Positions 34,830 to 48,193 of a stretch of DNA of 64,000 nt are shown in pieces (the first letter of the stretch is position 1; the number at the start of each line of letters is the position of its first letter). The position numbers and the translations under genes were made by a program. This DNA is from Chrysomallon squamiferum. Lineage: Eukaryota; Mollusca; Gastropoda; Neomphalida; Peltospiridae. The notes under the pieces were generated by a model. That model worked only from the letters and a program-made list of their open reading frames with translations, made no database searches and had not been told where the DNA came from. The DNA lies in contig CM022665.1 of the NCBI GenBank assembly GCA_012295275.1, positions 26,773,946 to 26,837,945 of the forward strand, read 5' to 3'.

Positions 34830-36128
34830 ATATGTGTGTGCGCATGTTCATAGGAAGTTGATTACGCTCTACTACATTACAGAATCGCGAAATTATTCGG
34901 TTGTCCCACGCGATACATCGATTAGTTGTATCAGTGACACTAAAAAAAAAAAAAAAATCAATAACTCTGCCCACAACAGTGATTGATGATTCTCAAAGAG
35001 CAAACAAATCTGGACATGTACACTGTTGTTGTATTGATTTGCTGTGACCTAATTTTCTAGGTAAAACTATAAAAAGATAGTATTTCCAAAGAAGTGGAGC
35101 ACATGTATACAATTAATTAACTGGATACGTTTATCAGTGACTGTGTGCGTACATGAGTGTATGTCTGTGTTTGTGTGAGCAGAGTCAGTTAATGACACCG
35201 TGGTATTACGTGTTCAGTTCATAATAATGCGTAACAGAGCTATATATTTCACTGATCAGAATGTAACCGACTCGTTTTCCTCTTACTCTATATAAAATTA
35301 GAATTATTGGATCTATCTATCGCACTCGGTAAAATACATTTTAATCGGTAATATTTATGTTACATTTGAGTTTAGTTTCAAATTAAACTGTTTTTGTTTG
35401 ATTTGCTTCAAACTGGCCAATTTTTTTTTTTTTTTTTTTTGCAAATATATATATATATTTTTTAAATTAATAAAGTAATCTTAAGAATAAAGCGAAGTGT
35501 GTAACAACAATAAGATTATATTGATGCCTGTCAGAACTTTACTTTAAATCTAAATTAATAATAATGATGATAATGAAAAGTGTGTAACTATCATTTTTAA
35601 TTAATTAATTTATTTATTTACACATTACATGGAAAGTTACACAAGTATTACTGTTTAGCAGCCCCGACCAAATTACTTACAATAAAAGGCATTCAAAATC
35701 ATGCCCCCCCCCCTGAAAAAAAGCCCCCGATTTAATTGAGATGTGGTATCGCAAACCGCTTTACTTCGACATTTAAATAATAATAATAATAATAATGTAA
35801 TAATAATATGTACAATTGGACGTGCCTGGGGTTACATCTGACAAACACCAGCGGGTCACCCGTCTCATAGAGGGCGCACCGCTCTAACACTCGCGGTAAA
35901 ACCTAGATGTACCTAGCAACTAAATACACAAATTGACATTTCACCTCAAGTCTCGTAAGCTGCGGTGTGACATCACATCTATTATGTGTTCTGTACATGG
36001 ACTTTAATGTTCTGCCATGGGGCATACATAACAGTATGGGATAAAATCGCCAATTTACTGTATCGTTCAGCTTTACCTGTGGATAACAGGAATTACCTGT
36101 GGTCGATCTTTTTTAAGTCACAGTCACC
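34830..36128 (+). promoter_or_regulatory. RGS22: Probable promoter and 5'UTR region of RGS22
   Basis: CpG dinucleotides and GC content rise clearly over the surrounding AT-rich DNA, especially at 34860..34925, 35200..35350 and 35820..36120. This sits directly upstream of the likely start codon. HIF-site cores (RCGTG) occur at 35208..35212 and 35820..35824 (+), and as CACGC at 34907..34911 (-). A direct repeat TTACCTGTGG occurs at 36073..36082 and 36093..36102. No transcription start can be fixed; no clear TATA box position is evident in AT-rich DNA. Confidence 0.4.
35815..35915 (-). repeat. Possible degenerate tRNA-derived (SINE-like) fragment
   Basis: Read on the minus strand, this GC-richer patch has GCGAGTGTTAGAGCGGTGCG, resembling a tRNA-type A-box/D-arm, followed by CTATGAGACGGGTGACCCGC. 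I could not fold a full tRNA or find a proper B box, so this is a weak call. It may simply be promoter sequence. Confidence 0.2.
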
Positions 36129-36135
36129 ATGAAAG
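36129..36135 (+). CDS. RGS22: RGS22 probable first coding exon (ATG AAA G)
   Basis: TCACAGTCACCATGAAAG is followed at once by a strong donor GTAAGAAC. The context before ATG (CACC) is a good Kozak. The single leftover G matches the phase that the next recognised exon (41249) needs, giving Met-Lys-Val-Leu-Glu. It lies in the CpG-richer region, as expected for a 5' end. An unseen extra exon in the 5.1-kb intron, or an alternative start, cannot be excluded. Confidence 0.5.
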
Positions 36136-38546
36136 GTAAGAACAGACTTGAACAAGGCGAGTTGTTATATACATTACGGCAAAGTACGATTACAAGTCAT
36201 TTCTTTGACACCGTTGCACGAATTCTTAATTTTTATTATTATGATCGTGTATGTGATGACCATGTTAATTTAAGAAAAATATTAAAGAAACTAGGACTTT
36301 TTATTTTTTATTTATTTATTTTTTCAATTTTGGAAAACGAAAACTACTTTTTTCCGGAGTTAAAATAATACCAAATAAATAAATAAATAAATAAACAATA
36401 GTCATCATAGTAATAAAATAATTGATTAGTAGATAAATAATAATACCTATATGAACAATATCACTGACAAATTAAACAATTATATATATATTAAATTAGA
36501 AATGATACTAAAAGTAAATAATATACAGACCACATTACTTAAAAACTCGCTTTATCCAGCATTGATTCTAAGGTTAAATGAAGATACGAGGGCGAATTCT
36601 GGATTTCAGAATCCTGCCACAAACATACCAGTTCTAAATGATTGCAGTATATTCAAGAAAATAATAGATCTACATGTTACACATCTGTCTTAGTTGTGTT
36701 CTGTTATGCATTAAAATATACGACGTAACAAAATGGAGCTCTAAATTTTAACCATCTACCTTACACATTCTGCATTACATGTTATAATTTCATTCTTCGT
36801 TTTAGTCAGATATTTTAAAAATTTACTGAGTAACAGTTTTTTATTAATAAGTAGTAAAATGTATTAATTGATAACATATGTAAATATCTATATATTACTT
36901 GTAAATTTATAACTTGAGATTACAGTGATTAATGGTATTTTTTTAAATATCTTTTCCACTGTCTCTCCTAGAACAAATCATTATTTGTAGAAAACTGATG
37001 TTTAAAAACATATGTTTATTGATATTATTTTTACGTCGCGAGGATAGTGAAACTTTAATTTTGAAGTAGTCACAAAACCCATATTTTTAAATAAAAATGA
37101 ATTAATCAAAACAAAATATATACATAGAAAAAAGCAACAAAAAAATACCAAACAAGAATGTAAAAAAAATTAAATTTATAAAATGTTTTAAAATAAAGAA
37201 ATAAAAGCAGTTAATAATAATAATATAAAAATAAAACTCATACCAAAAAAACAACAACAACCCAAAACATAAAGAAATTAATAATGATAATAATAGAAGA
37301 TGATTAAAACTAACTATTAAAGCGAATAAAATATTTCTGCTTGGGTTAAACAATTACCGAGTAAGCTATATATATATATATATATATTTTTTTTTTCTTC
37401 TCAAAAGCCTAATGGTTCTAAAGTAACATTATACTACACAATGACTTATGAGGACAATAATTATTGTAGATTTCTTTTTTTCATTCGACAACTAATACGC
37501 TTATAAATAAACCTTTTCATAAAATGATTTATATAATCAGAGAGCTTCGAATCGCGTTTTCTTTTGAATTACTGGATTACCTTAATGACCACATTTTCAT
37601 AGAAGCGCGTTTCTTCCATGCGAATCTGAATAGAAAGAAATGAACTCGCAAGCTACTGGTGCCAAGAGAGAACGCACTGTGATTTTTCAGTGTTCATAGC
37701 TAATCAACGATCCCGAACAAACGTGGATTATATTTTAAGTGCTGATATTCGGAGATGGGAAGTAGGTGAATTGTAATTATGTTTTTGATGACTCCAAGCA
37801 CGTTTACCAGTGGGATTGATTGCAGTTGTTCGGGTAATTATGTGTTTTATTCATTTAACGGAATACTATTTGGTTCTGTTCCAAATATTTATTTAATAAC
37901 TGAAAAAAAAAAGAAGAAGAAAAAACACACCCACAAAACAAACAAGAAAGAAAGAAAAAAATTTAAAAATGAAAAAAAAAAAAAAAAAAAAAAAGTAAGA
38001 AAAAAGAATATATTAATAATTATTATTTTCGTTATTGTTTTTACTTTACTAAATGAATGTACTAAACCAGAATTGTTTTCTTTTTCCTTCTTTGATAAAT
38101 TTGTATTTGTTTTAAATGTAATGTCATTCTGGTTTATTTCCAAAATTGTAATACAGTAAAAAAATAAAAAATAAAAAAAATAAATGAACGTCTCTCTCTC
38201 TCTCTCAAAAAATATACCTATCTGACTGTCTATAGATATCTCTATCTATCTAATTTTTATTCAAGCCTAAATTTCAAATATCACACACACACACACACAC
38301 ACACACATATTATTTTAAACCAAAAATACTACAGCTGTAGTTGGCCGCAATACACAATTTTTATTTCTTTTCTTTCATCAAAATAAATATGAATAATGAA
38401 AAACGATTAAGTTTCCGTAAAAAAAATATATATATTTCCAGTAACAACAAAACAATTCGACCACTTAATTACAAAACGAAACTTTACAAATGTTCATCTT
38501 TGTTTATGGTTTATGATCTATAGTTGATGCTGATTTGAATCAAACA

Positions 38547-38580
<34 letters not shown>

Positions 38581-40491
38581 AGAACTTTAATTTCATAATA
38601 TTTATATCTAAAATTTATGAAAAATAATAAGATTGTTCCGCCCACTACATCTGCAAAGTATAATCAAGAGCGACTTACTTGAAAATTCAGTTCATTGTTA
38701 CATAGTCTGAAAATAAAACGCTTGTTAGGTAACTCACATAAATAATTATGAAATTAATATAATTTACAACACAGTATTGGATCAATAATAAATAAAAATA
38801 ATAACAACGAAGTTCAGTTCATTACAATTTTTGTTCAACTTGTTTTACTTAGAAAGATATTGTAGTTTTGTACTGAAATTCACTGATCAAACGTTAATAC
38901 TAGTTTTCAATCCAATCAATATTTGCGATCATATGTAACGCAAATGTTGGCGTAAGTCGTTTTTTTAATTTATTAATTTATATTTTTAAATTTATTTATT
39001 TATTTATTTATTATTATTGTTATTGTATTTTTTTTTTTTTTTACGAATATATGGATTGAAGGGAGTTTCGAGTTTATCTATAAATGTATTTAAAACACAA
39101 TAATAAATAAATAAAATAATTGTAGAAGGTATGAAAGAAATGATTTTCGGTTTAGATGATATTAAGGCTAAACAAAATAATTCGACCCAGTTAATTACAA
39201 AACTAAACTTTACAGTTCGCAATATTTTACGTTGAATTGAAAAAACAACAGTAACTATATATAGATATATATATATATTTTTTTCTTGTTACCATATTCT
39301 GTACAGGAACGAAGAAAAATAGAACGAAACTTTCAATTTCTTTATCTCACATGTCCCCCGAAAGAAAAAAACCTGTACATTTTTGTCACATTCACTACTT
39401 AGTAATAAAGCTTTAATAGTGAGGATACTGAATAAAGTGAATAAATGGAGTAATATGTAAATAAAAATGAAATTTAAACATAAAATAAAAAACTCAATGA
39501 GAGACATACATCTATAAACTCATAATTATGTTACATATATTACGTATTCGTAACTGTGGATATATTTAAATATCAAATTTTTTGACATTAAAAAATTGTC
39601 TAAAAATACTTATTGTAACGTAAAATAATTATTTAAGAGAAAGGAGTTCATAATCAAAACTGTTAATGCAAGTAATTTGCATCCCAAAAGACTGCAAACT
39701 AAAATTCAATATATCTGCGTCATGGCCATTATTTTTTCACTATGTACAGAACTATTGCAAAGACATGAAAATCCACGTGTTTGTTATAAGATTTAATTTT
39801 TTGTTTATTCTGTCAATCGCTTGTCTTTGGAAGTGAAATTATATCTGGAAAGACTGGTAATAAAATAGCAGGTAATGTTAAATAATGTCGTTGTTATCGT
39901 TTGCGCGAAGAGCCTTAAAAGCGCTTTATAAATCGATAACACTAGAAAGTATACCGATTATAACCGGACAAATATTATGTTCGGAAATAAGGTTTTCGTA
40001 AACAGACGATGAACATTATTTTTTGTAACCACTCAGGTATGGGTGACACTGAAGAATTTGAAAGTAGGTACAAATGATACTGTATTTAATTCTTTTTATT
40101 TTAGGTATTAAATTGAACTATTAGTTATTTCAAGTATTAAAAATATGTTTACTAGTTATTTTATTTAAATAAAAACTCCTAGTTATTATTATGTTTTTAA
40201 AAATAACATTCTGAAAATAATTTTTCAAAAGTATTTATATATCGGTGTTGTTGGTATCATTAATAAATTATGGATGTCGAAAAGCTACCTAGCTTCTATA
40301 TATTTTTATTTTCTTCTTATTTCTTATCATTCTATTTCTTCTTTTACTGTTACTACTGAAAACGAAATAAAAATTATCCTTAGACCTGAAATTCGGTCAA
40401 ATTAATTTTCATTGAAAATATTTAATTCATAAAATTATTAAACTTCATTAAGTTTTTATTATAGTTTGTCTTAGAAGAAAAATGTACATGA

Positions 40492-40538
<47 letters not shown>

Positions 40539-40710
40539 GCAGAAGAGAAAAAGAATGATTGAATATTAACTTGTAGGAAGCAAAAATGCATCACAAAATG
40601 TTTTCTCCGATCGCTTCTGTGATTATAATTAAAATAATTTGATAAAAATTAATATTTAAATTATTATTATTGTTGTTCAGTTATTGTTGTTGTGGTTGTT
40701 GATGTTGTTG

Positions 40711-40780
<70 letters not shown>

Positions 40781-43603
40781 GTCATTTGGAGTCATCGTAT
40801 AGAAAAGTTATTTAAGGTTAAAATATTAGTTCTAATATTATGAGTAGGCCCTATAAACATCAGCGTCATCGTAAACTAAAACCGGAATCCATACACAGGC
40901 TGTTACCATCCATCTAACTGCAAGGTGTCCTTCATGTTATATGACGTCATTTACATGGAAATTATTTTTACTTTCTAACTTGCAAGACGAAGATTATTCA
41001 AATAACGAACTTATTTTTGCACATTTGGTGCGTAAAATGAATAAAATTATCACGCATCTCACATAATTATAAAAACAGTCGATCCTTTTGTATGATTTAA
41101 AATAATTATAATGAAAACAAAAAGGAATGAACGAATGATAACAATGCGCATAATGTTAATATATAGCAAAAATAAAAAAATTTCCCTACGTTTTTTTCTG
41201 TAGAATACTATTCAAAATATGTTACAAATAAATGTTAATGTATTTCAGTTTTGGAGGTTACAAGAGAGAACTTGGAAGATCTTTTGGCTTATGATGATCT
41301 CTTTTTGGATTATTTCAATGCTTTTCTTTCATTACCGGTTTGTAATAATTATTTTTTATTATTATAGTTATAATAATTATTGTTATTACTGTTGCTGTTG
41401 TTTTATTTTGTAAATTAAATTATAAATCAAACATTAATTGTACATTTTAATATATATATATTATTTTTTTTAGAAACCATTAATAGAATTTCAAAAACTG
41501 TTGAGTTATTATTTAATAAATGCATAATTAAGTAAATAAAGAAATAAAACAAAGCTACTGAACATGTTTATCAGGAGTTGAACTAATTTCTTATAATAAT
41601 AATTAAAAAAATAATAAAATAATAAAAGTTTGTACATGAATACATAATGTTTATTTTTGAAATATTATAATAACAATTAATGGTAGTTATTTCTAACAGG
41701 TGTTCCCACAAGCACTAGCATACGACCGGTTGACAGGTGCATTTGAAGAATTTGACATATCTACCAGTTCTACAGTGTCAAGCTCATTATTAGGCGTTAC
41801 ATCCAAATCCCAGCACTATGGACCCACTAACATTGAACGAGAAAAAATGCTGGAATGGGCAAAGGAAGAACGACTACCAGTATTTCTCAGGTAAATTATT
41901 ATTAATTTTTATTTTTTTATTTTTATTTTTTTCATTTCATTTTGTATTTGTGAGAAAATGTTAATATCTGTGTTGGTATAAAAAAAATCCAGATATTTAA
42001 TTTTTTATTTTTTTGAAATGATTTTTTCATTTTAATAAAAAAAAAAAAAAAAAAGACGCTTATTAATAGAGTGGCCTAGATTTCCTGAATACTAAACATT
42101 ATTTTAGCTTGGCATCATTGGTGTTTTTTATAAATGTTCAGCAGACATTTAAACAAATCTTCTTTAGTTACATTTTTCACATTCTTCAAATACTTTTTCT
42201 ATTTAATTTATTTGTAAGATTACTGAATCAAAGTAAAATAAAGAAACAAACTCAAACCTAATAATATTTGAAATGTTTTGTCGTTAAGGTCCCAAGTCTT
42301 TCAAGAGGAAATAGTGTGCAATTTCTATTGAAGGGAATCAAAATTAAAAAATTCAAATAAATAAATTTAAAAAAATACTTATTTTGTTCAGGGCTCCCTT
42401 ATTTTGGTAATGAAAATTATGTAACTTCTTTTGAATCTGTAGAATTAACACATTCAAACATTAATTTAACAAAAAAATTTCTTTCATTCAGAGCCCAATT
42501 ATTTCGGGAGTTGAAACTCTGCAAACTTCTCTTGAGACCTTTGGTTGATCGGAATTCGGCTAGCAGAGGTTCCAGTCGTCAAATCAGAGGCTACAGTCGC
42601 CAGTCAGAGAGTTATGTTTCCAGCCTTAGCAACAGTGCAGACAACAGTGCCAATGATGCCTTGGATGATGAGGATGGTTGGCCAGAATTGCAATATTCAG
42701 AACTGTACAAGTACTGTCGACCTGGGAGTAGAGCACTAAGTGTGCCTATTAAAATATCACTACAAAGTTAGTCATTACCTTAAAGTTACTTTTTTTAATA
42801 GTCATTTGCCTTTTCGTTTTTAAAACAAAAAGTATTTTGTAGTCATTCGTCTTAGTTTTTTAAAAACATTATTTTATGTTCATTTGCCTTTTAGTTTTTA
42901 AAAAGCATTATATAGTTGTTTATCTTTTATTACTATTTTTAAAAAGTATTTTGTAGTCATTTATCTTTTAGAGTTTTTAAAAAGTATTTCATAATCATTT
43001 GTTTATTTTGATTTTTTAAGAATTATTTCATAGTTATTTGTCTCTTAATTTAAAGACATATTCCATAGTCTTTTAGTTTTTAAAAAACATTTCAGTCTTA
43101 ATTTTTTGAAGTAAAAAGTATTTTTCAGTCATTTTTCTTTTACTTTAAAAAAAAAGTATTTCATAGTGATTTATTTTCTAGTTTTAAGAACAAATATTTC
43201 AGTCTGATTTTTTTAAAACAGGTATTTCATAGTCATTTGCCTTTTACTTTTTTATTATTATTTTTTAGTAATTATTTAAATCTTTCATTCACATATTATT
43301 TCTTTAGATTTTTATATCTTATTTTTTATTGAAATATTTATTATTTAATCAATAAGCTTTATATGTTAATGTTGACAATGTTCTATAGTGATTTTTTTTT
43401 TTTTAGATTTTATTATTTAATAAAATTAGACATATGTGTTTTATTTCATCAAGTCTTAACCTTTCTAATGATAAAGTAAGACAATAACTGACAATCCTAA
43501 GAAGAAACAAGTAAAAACTGAATTTTTTAGTGATATTAAATTGCATAGAAGAACAATACAAAAAAAACCCAAATCCCCCAAAACCCAACAAAAAAAATCA
43601 TCA

Positions 43604-43643
<40 letters not shown>

Positions 43644-46600
43644 CAAGTAAATCAATGAACAGTTACAAAATCCTCTGTTATTTTTTAGCAAAGATGGAAC
43701 AGAAACAAAACAATAACTTGGAAATATGAAAAAAAAAAGGTTATGAAGGAAGAATATTCTATTGAATGACACACTCAACTCATAATCTAGTTTTGTTAGG
43801 TGAAAAAATGTATTTAGGCCATTTTGGTTTATGCTTCCAATGCATGCTTTAGCCACAGATTTTCACAATCATAATCATCATCACTTATTAACCATTAAAA
43901 TAATATTTTCCTCCTAAACACGATTTCCACAAGATTTTTGCTTAATGTTTATTTTTTAAATCTTTTTATATTTTTTATTTCTTTATTCATTCTGATGCTT
44001 AATTCCTTTCTTGTTTTGATAGGTGAGGAACTGGAGAATCGAAATGTCAGTGACATAACATCAACAAGTTCTTTTTCTATATCAAAGAGTGCAGGACTCC
44101 AGCCAGTAAGACACACCAGCACAGGACATCATGTACAACATCTTCCTGCTCTGAATTCTACATTAGAGACAGCTAATAGGTCACAGTCATCAACAGCTGT
44201 GGTCAACAACAACAACAGCAACAACAACAACACTAAACGATCGACTAGGTTGTTTATTTATAAATACATTTTTAAAATTATTTGTTTGTTATCAAGATCA
44301 AATTTAAAGTGATTTTTTTAAACAGGTTTTTTTGTTTTTTGTTTTCTTTCTATAAATTGTATTTAAAAATTTTTTCTTCTAAATATGATTTATTATTATT
44401 ATTATATATATATATATTTCTAGATTCAGTTTATTATTTCATCTTTTTATGAAATAATTTAAATCAAATGAAATCCTCTGATTCTTGGCTTTTAATTTTT
44501 AAAAATGATTTATTACCTTGCCATAAATATTGAAAGTAATAATTACTTTTGACTGCCTTTTTGTTAGTTGTAAATTTTTTTACTAATAAATCATTGTTTT
44601 CATTTCAGAATTTCTTCTCAAGTTGAAATTTTTCATACAGATGACAGTGCTGGTAAATTTATAACTATTTTATCTTTTCATTTTCTGTCAAATTTTTATG
44701 TATATATTTATTTTACACTATTTTTATTTTTATTCTGAAAAATTGTTCATAATTAATGTTCAAACTATAGACTTAATTTTTATTTTATGATCTGTTAGTG
44801 CATTCTGTATTCAAAGTTTGATGTACAGTTTTGTTTAATGTTTATTCAGAAGATGGCCAGACCCAGTCATCTCGAGAAAGAAAACAGAATGTTGCTTCAT
44901 CCACAGAAGAAGCCTTCCTAAGGGGATCAAGGTAACAAAATACTCAAAGTGTTCCAAGTTTAACAGTGTAATCTTACTTCATGAACAACATAAAATTTGA
45001 AAAAAACCCACCCAAAACATGATAATGTTGACATATACTATATTTATTATTAATTATTAAATGTTTATGGTTTTCAAATAAATAATGTACAAAAATTTAA
45101 ATTTTGTGCTTTATTTATGACAATTTAAAAAAATTATATGTTTTATTTTTTTATTTATTATTAATTTGTTTTAATAAATATGAGTATTAAGTGAAAACAC
45201 TTACTAAAAAACAGTTTCAAATAAAATATTGTGTACACACAGAAAAAAAAATATATATAAATATTTTTTTTTTTTGTTCTGTATCTAATGTTTCCTAACT
45301 CCTGTATGTATGCAAGTTTGACAAATGAAAGTAAATTATATTTTTATATTTTTTAACTGCATAAAAGGTAAGTTATATATTTTACATCTTTTTTTATTTA
45401 TTTTTTTATTTCAGGGTTTTATCTGCACCTTTGAACTATGATTACTACCTCAAAAGGCCCTTTAACAACTGTGACTTTGAGCAACTGTTTGGTGAAATTG
45501 AACCTGAACCTTTAGGCAAATCATATGTGACATTTGAAGAAGAGGAAGTTGATGAACAGCAGACAGAGAGAGAAGTCAGAAATCTGGAAGGACAACTCAA
45601 AATAACAATTCAGCAGTTGAAGGAAAATGTGCTTGGAACGGTAGACATCTAAATTTTCTTTTTAATCTCTTATATTTAACAAAAATGTCATAATTTTCAG
45701 TTTAATCTTTTATTTAATAATTTATCATAATTTTCATTTTAATCTCATATTTAACAGTTTATGTTTACTTTTCACTCAATCTTTTATTTTATTCGTTTTT
45801 TCTTTTTATTCTTTATTATTTCAAGAAAGTTATCAAACATCGGGTAAAGTAATACTGGAATGTACCAAATGACTAAACTACATTTTTTACATTCTAAATT
45901 ATTATTTTTGCTCAGTTTTACATTTCTAAATATCAATACTTACTTGTTATAGACATAATTTAAAATTTTATTATTTTTATTTCATATTAGAATGTTAAAT
46001 TAACTTACATTATTGATTTATTTAAAACAGTTTACTTTTTACTTCTTTTTTTTTATACTCCATTTTACTAAGATAGTCTTGTTGTAGAACAAAACAGCCG
46101 TTTCAAAATTTTAAATTTCTTTCTGCAGTATTCTGGTTTTGAGGCTTTCAAAGCTTTTCTTGAAAACACTTCTGGAACCCATCTTTTCAACTTCTGGCTT
46201 GATTGTGAGTTTTATAAAGACATGATGGAGGATGACAGTGAAATTGATTTTGTTGAGCAGAGGAATATTTTGTTCAGGTAAACATACTGGATGAAATTAT
46301 AAACTGTACTTTTTTAAACGTTCAGTTGTTTAAGTATTGTAAATATGTACAGTTATGTACTGTAAAGGACTTTGTAAATTCAGGCAATTATATTTAATAT
46401 ACAACATTTAATTTAAAAAGGAAAAGTAAACCCATATCATTATCAAGTCTGTAATTTGAAAGAAATTTACTGTTAGACTTTTTACTGTATTTTTATCAAA
46501 GTAAATAGTACACTGTAATTTTGAGTAGGTTTTACTATAACTTGTATGAAGTAAGTATCTTGTTGTAGGTTATTAATATATAGCAAAAACTAAGCACATT

Positions 46601-48156
46601 ACTGTCTAGTGTAAATATTATGTGTATTGCAATTTTCTGATTTGTGTGTTTTTATTTTTCAGGGACATACAAGACAAATATAAATTTAATCTCTCACAAG
46701 ATGCCAAAGATCAGATAGCAAAGATGGCTAGTAACATGGGTTTAAGCCATACAATATTTCTACGCACACAGTATGACATTCTTCGACGACTGCGTGTTTA
46801 CTGGGTACCTCGGTTCCTAATTCATTTTGAAAGAACCAAACATTTCAGGTCTGTTTTTTTCTGAAAGTCTGTCTGTTTTAGACAATAACAATTAGAATTA
46901 AAGTTCTATAATGTTAGATTTAGTTCAGTATATTATGAGAAAGTTAGAATGTGTGAAAGCTTATCCATGGGTTATGTAGGACTGGTTTAATTATTTTCAT
47001 AATTCCATATTTTAAAATATATTCTCCTTTTTTAAAATCCATTACTTACAAAATATAATTCTAAGTAATTCTGTGTTATATAAGGTGTTATTGCTCATTT
47101 GGTTACAATTATGATGGAAATGGTAAAAACAAATCTGATACAACCCAGTGAATTCTCAGTTTATTTTATTTGTAGCATGTACAGACACAGCCTGTCACTG
47201 ACTGTAGTTATTAGAAAAACACTATCAAAATAAAACAAAGATTAAGAAATTAATTTTAACTGTGGAAATATTTGTTAATATATCCACAAATATTCATGAG
47301 AAATTGTCAACAGTAAAGAAAAACATCAAACAGCACAATAGTTTTACATTACTGTAACAGAATAAAGTGATGTTAACATTCTAACAAAATTGTAATTTAT
47401 CTTAATACGTATTGACATATTGATCTGATTTTCAGTCCAGCCGCTCCCAATCATCGCCAGCTGCTACTGGCACTGAGGAAGGCCACACCCTACAATCCTG
47501 TCCCGTTCTTCCCATCCATTTCTCTTGTGAGATCAGCACCAATGCGACCTGACGAAATTCTTCATTCTTCAGAAAAAGTTATTCAAAACTTTATTAACCG
47601 GACTCATACCAGTGACAAACTGATTTCATCACAGAGTTTGAAACCTTCACGAGGTCTTGTGGCCAGGTTATTTATTTATTTTATTTCACTATATGGTTGT
47701 CTGTGATTGTGATTTTTAAATAGAGACATTTTCAGTTTGTTAATGCTGCAGTGGACATCATAGGTGAGCTACATATATAATATTCAGTGTATGCTGATGT
47801 CAGATGGAGGTTTAGTTATAATTAAATTTATTTTGTGTCTTATGGGCTGTCAGTAAATAAGTTCTTTTATTAAAATTATCAGAAACCTAAATATATAATA
47901 ATATTGCATTAATGAAGTAAAATATAGTACTACTTAACATAAAAATCACCTATAATTTTAATGATATTTTATTTAGTGTTTACTCCCTATCAGGACCTAG
48001 GTAAGTTGGGTACATAAAATATATTAAATTCTTGCCTTTGGCCAATTTTGTTAGATATAAATTAATTGATAGTTTTATAATCATACATACATACACATAC
48101 ATACATATACATATACATATACATATATATATAAACACACACACACACAAAATGAT

Positions 48157-48193
<37 letters not shown>

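Larger units (their letters stand above)
36136..41248 (+). other. RGS22: RGS22 first intron, about 5.1 kb
   Basis: AT-rich intron with AAT microsatellites (40491..40538), TTA (40714..40780), CA (38280..38306) and an A run (38550..38579). A perfect CRE palindrome lies at 40942..40949, about 300 bp before exon 2. The open frames at 36129..36368, 37102..37353 and 37779..38159 are low-complexity or read-through. Confidence 0.6.

Noticed and set aside
37779-38159. 126-codon open frame
   Set aside because: Mostly poly-Lys from A-rich tracts; no splice or homology support.
40023-40075. Small exon MGDTEEFES before RGS22 exon 2
   Set aside because: Its donor leaves phase 2, while exon 2 needs phase 1; joining them gives an early stop.
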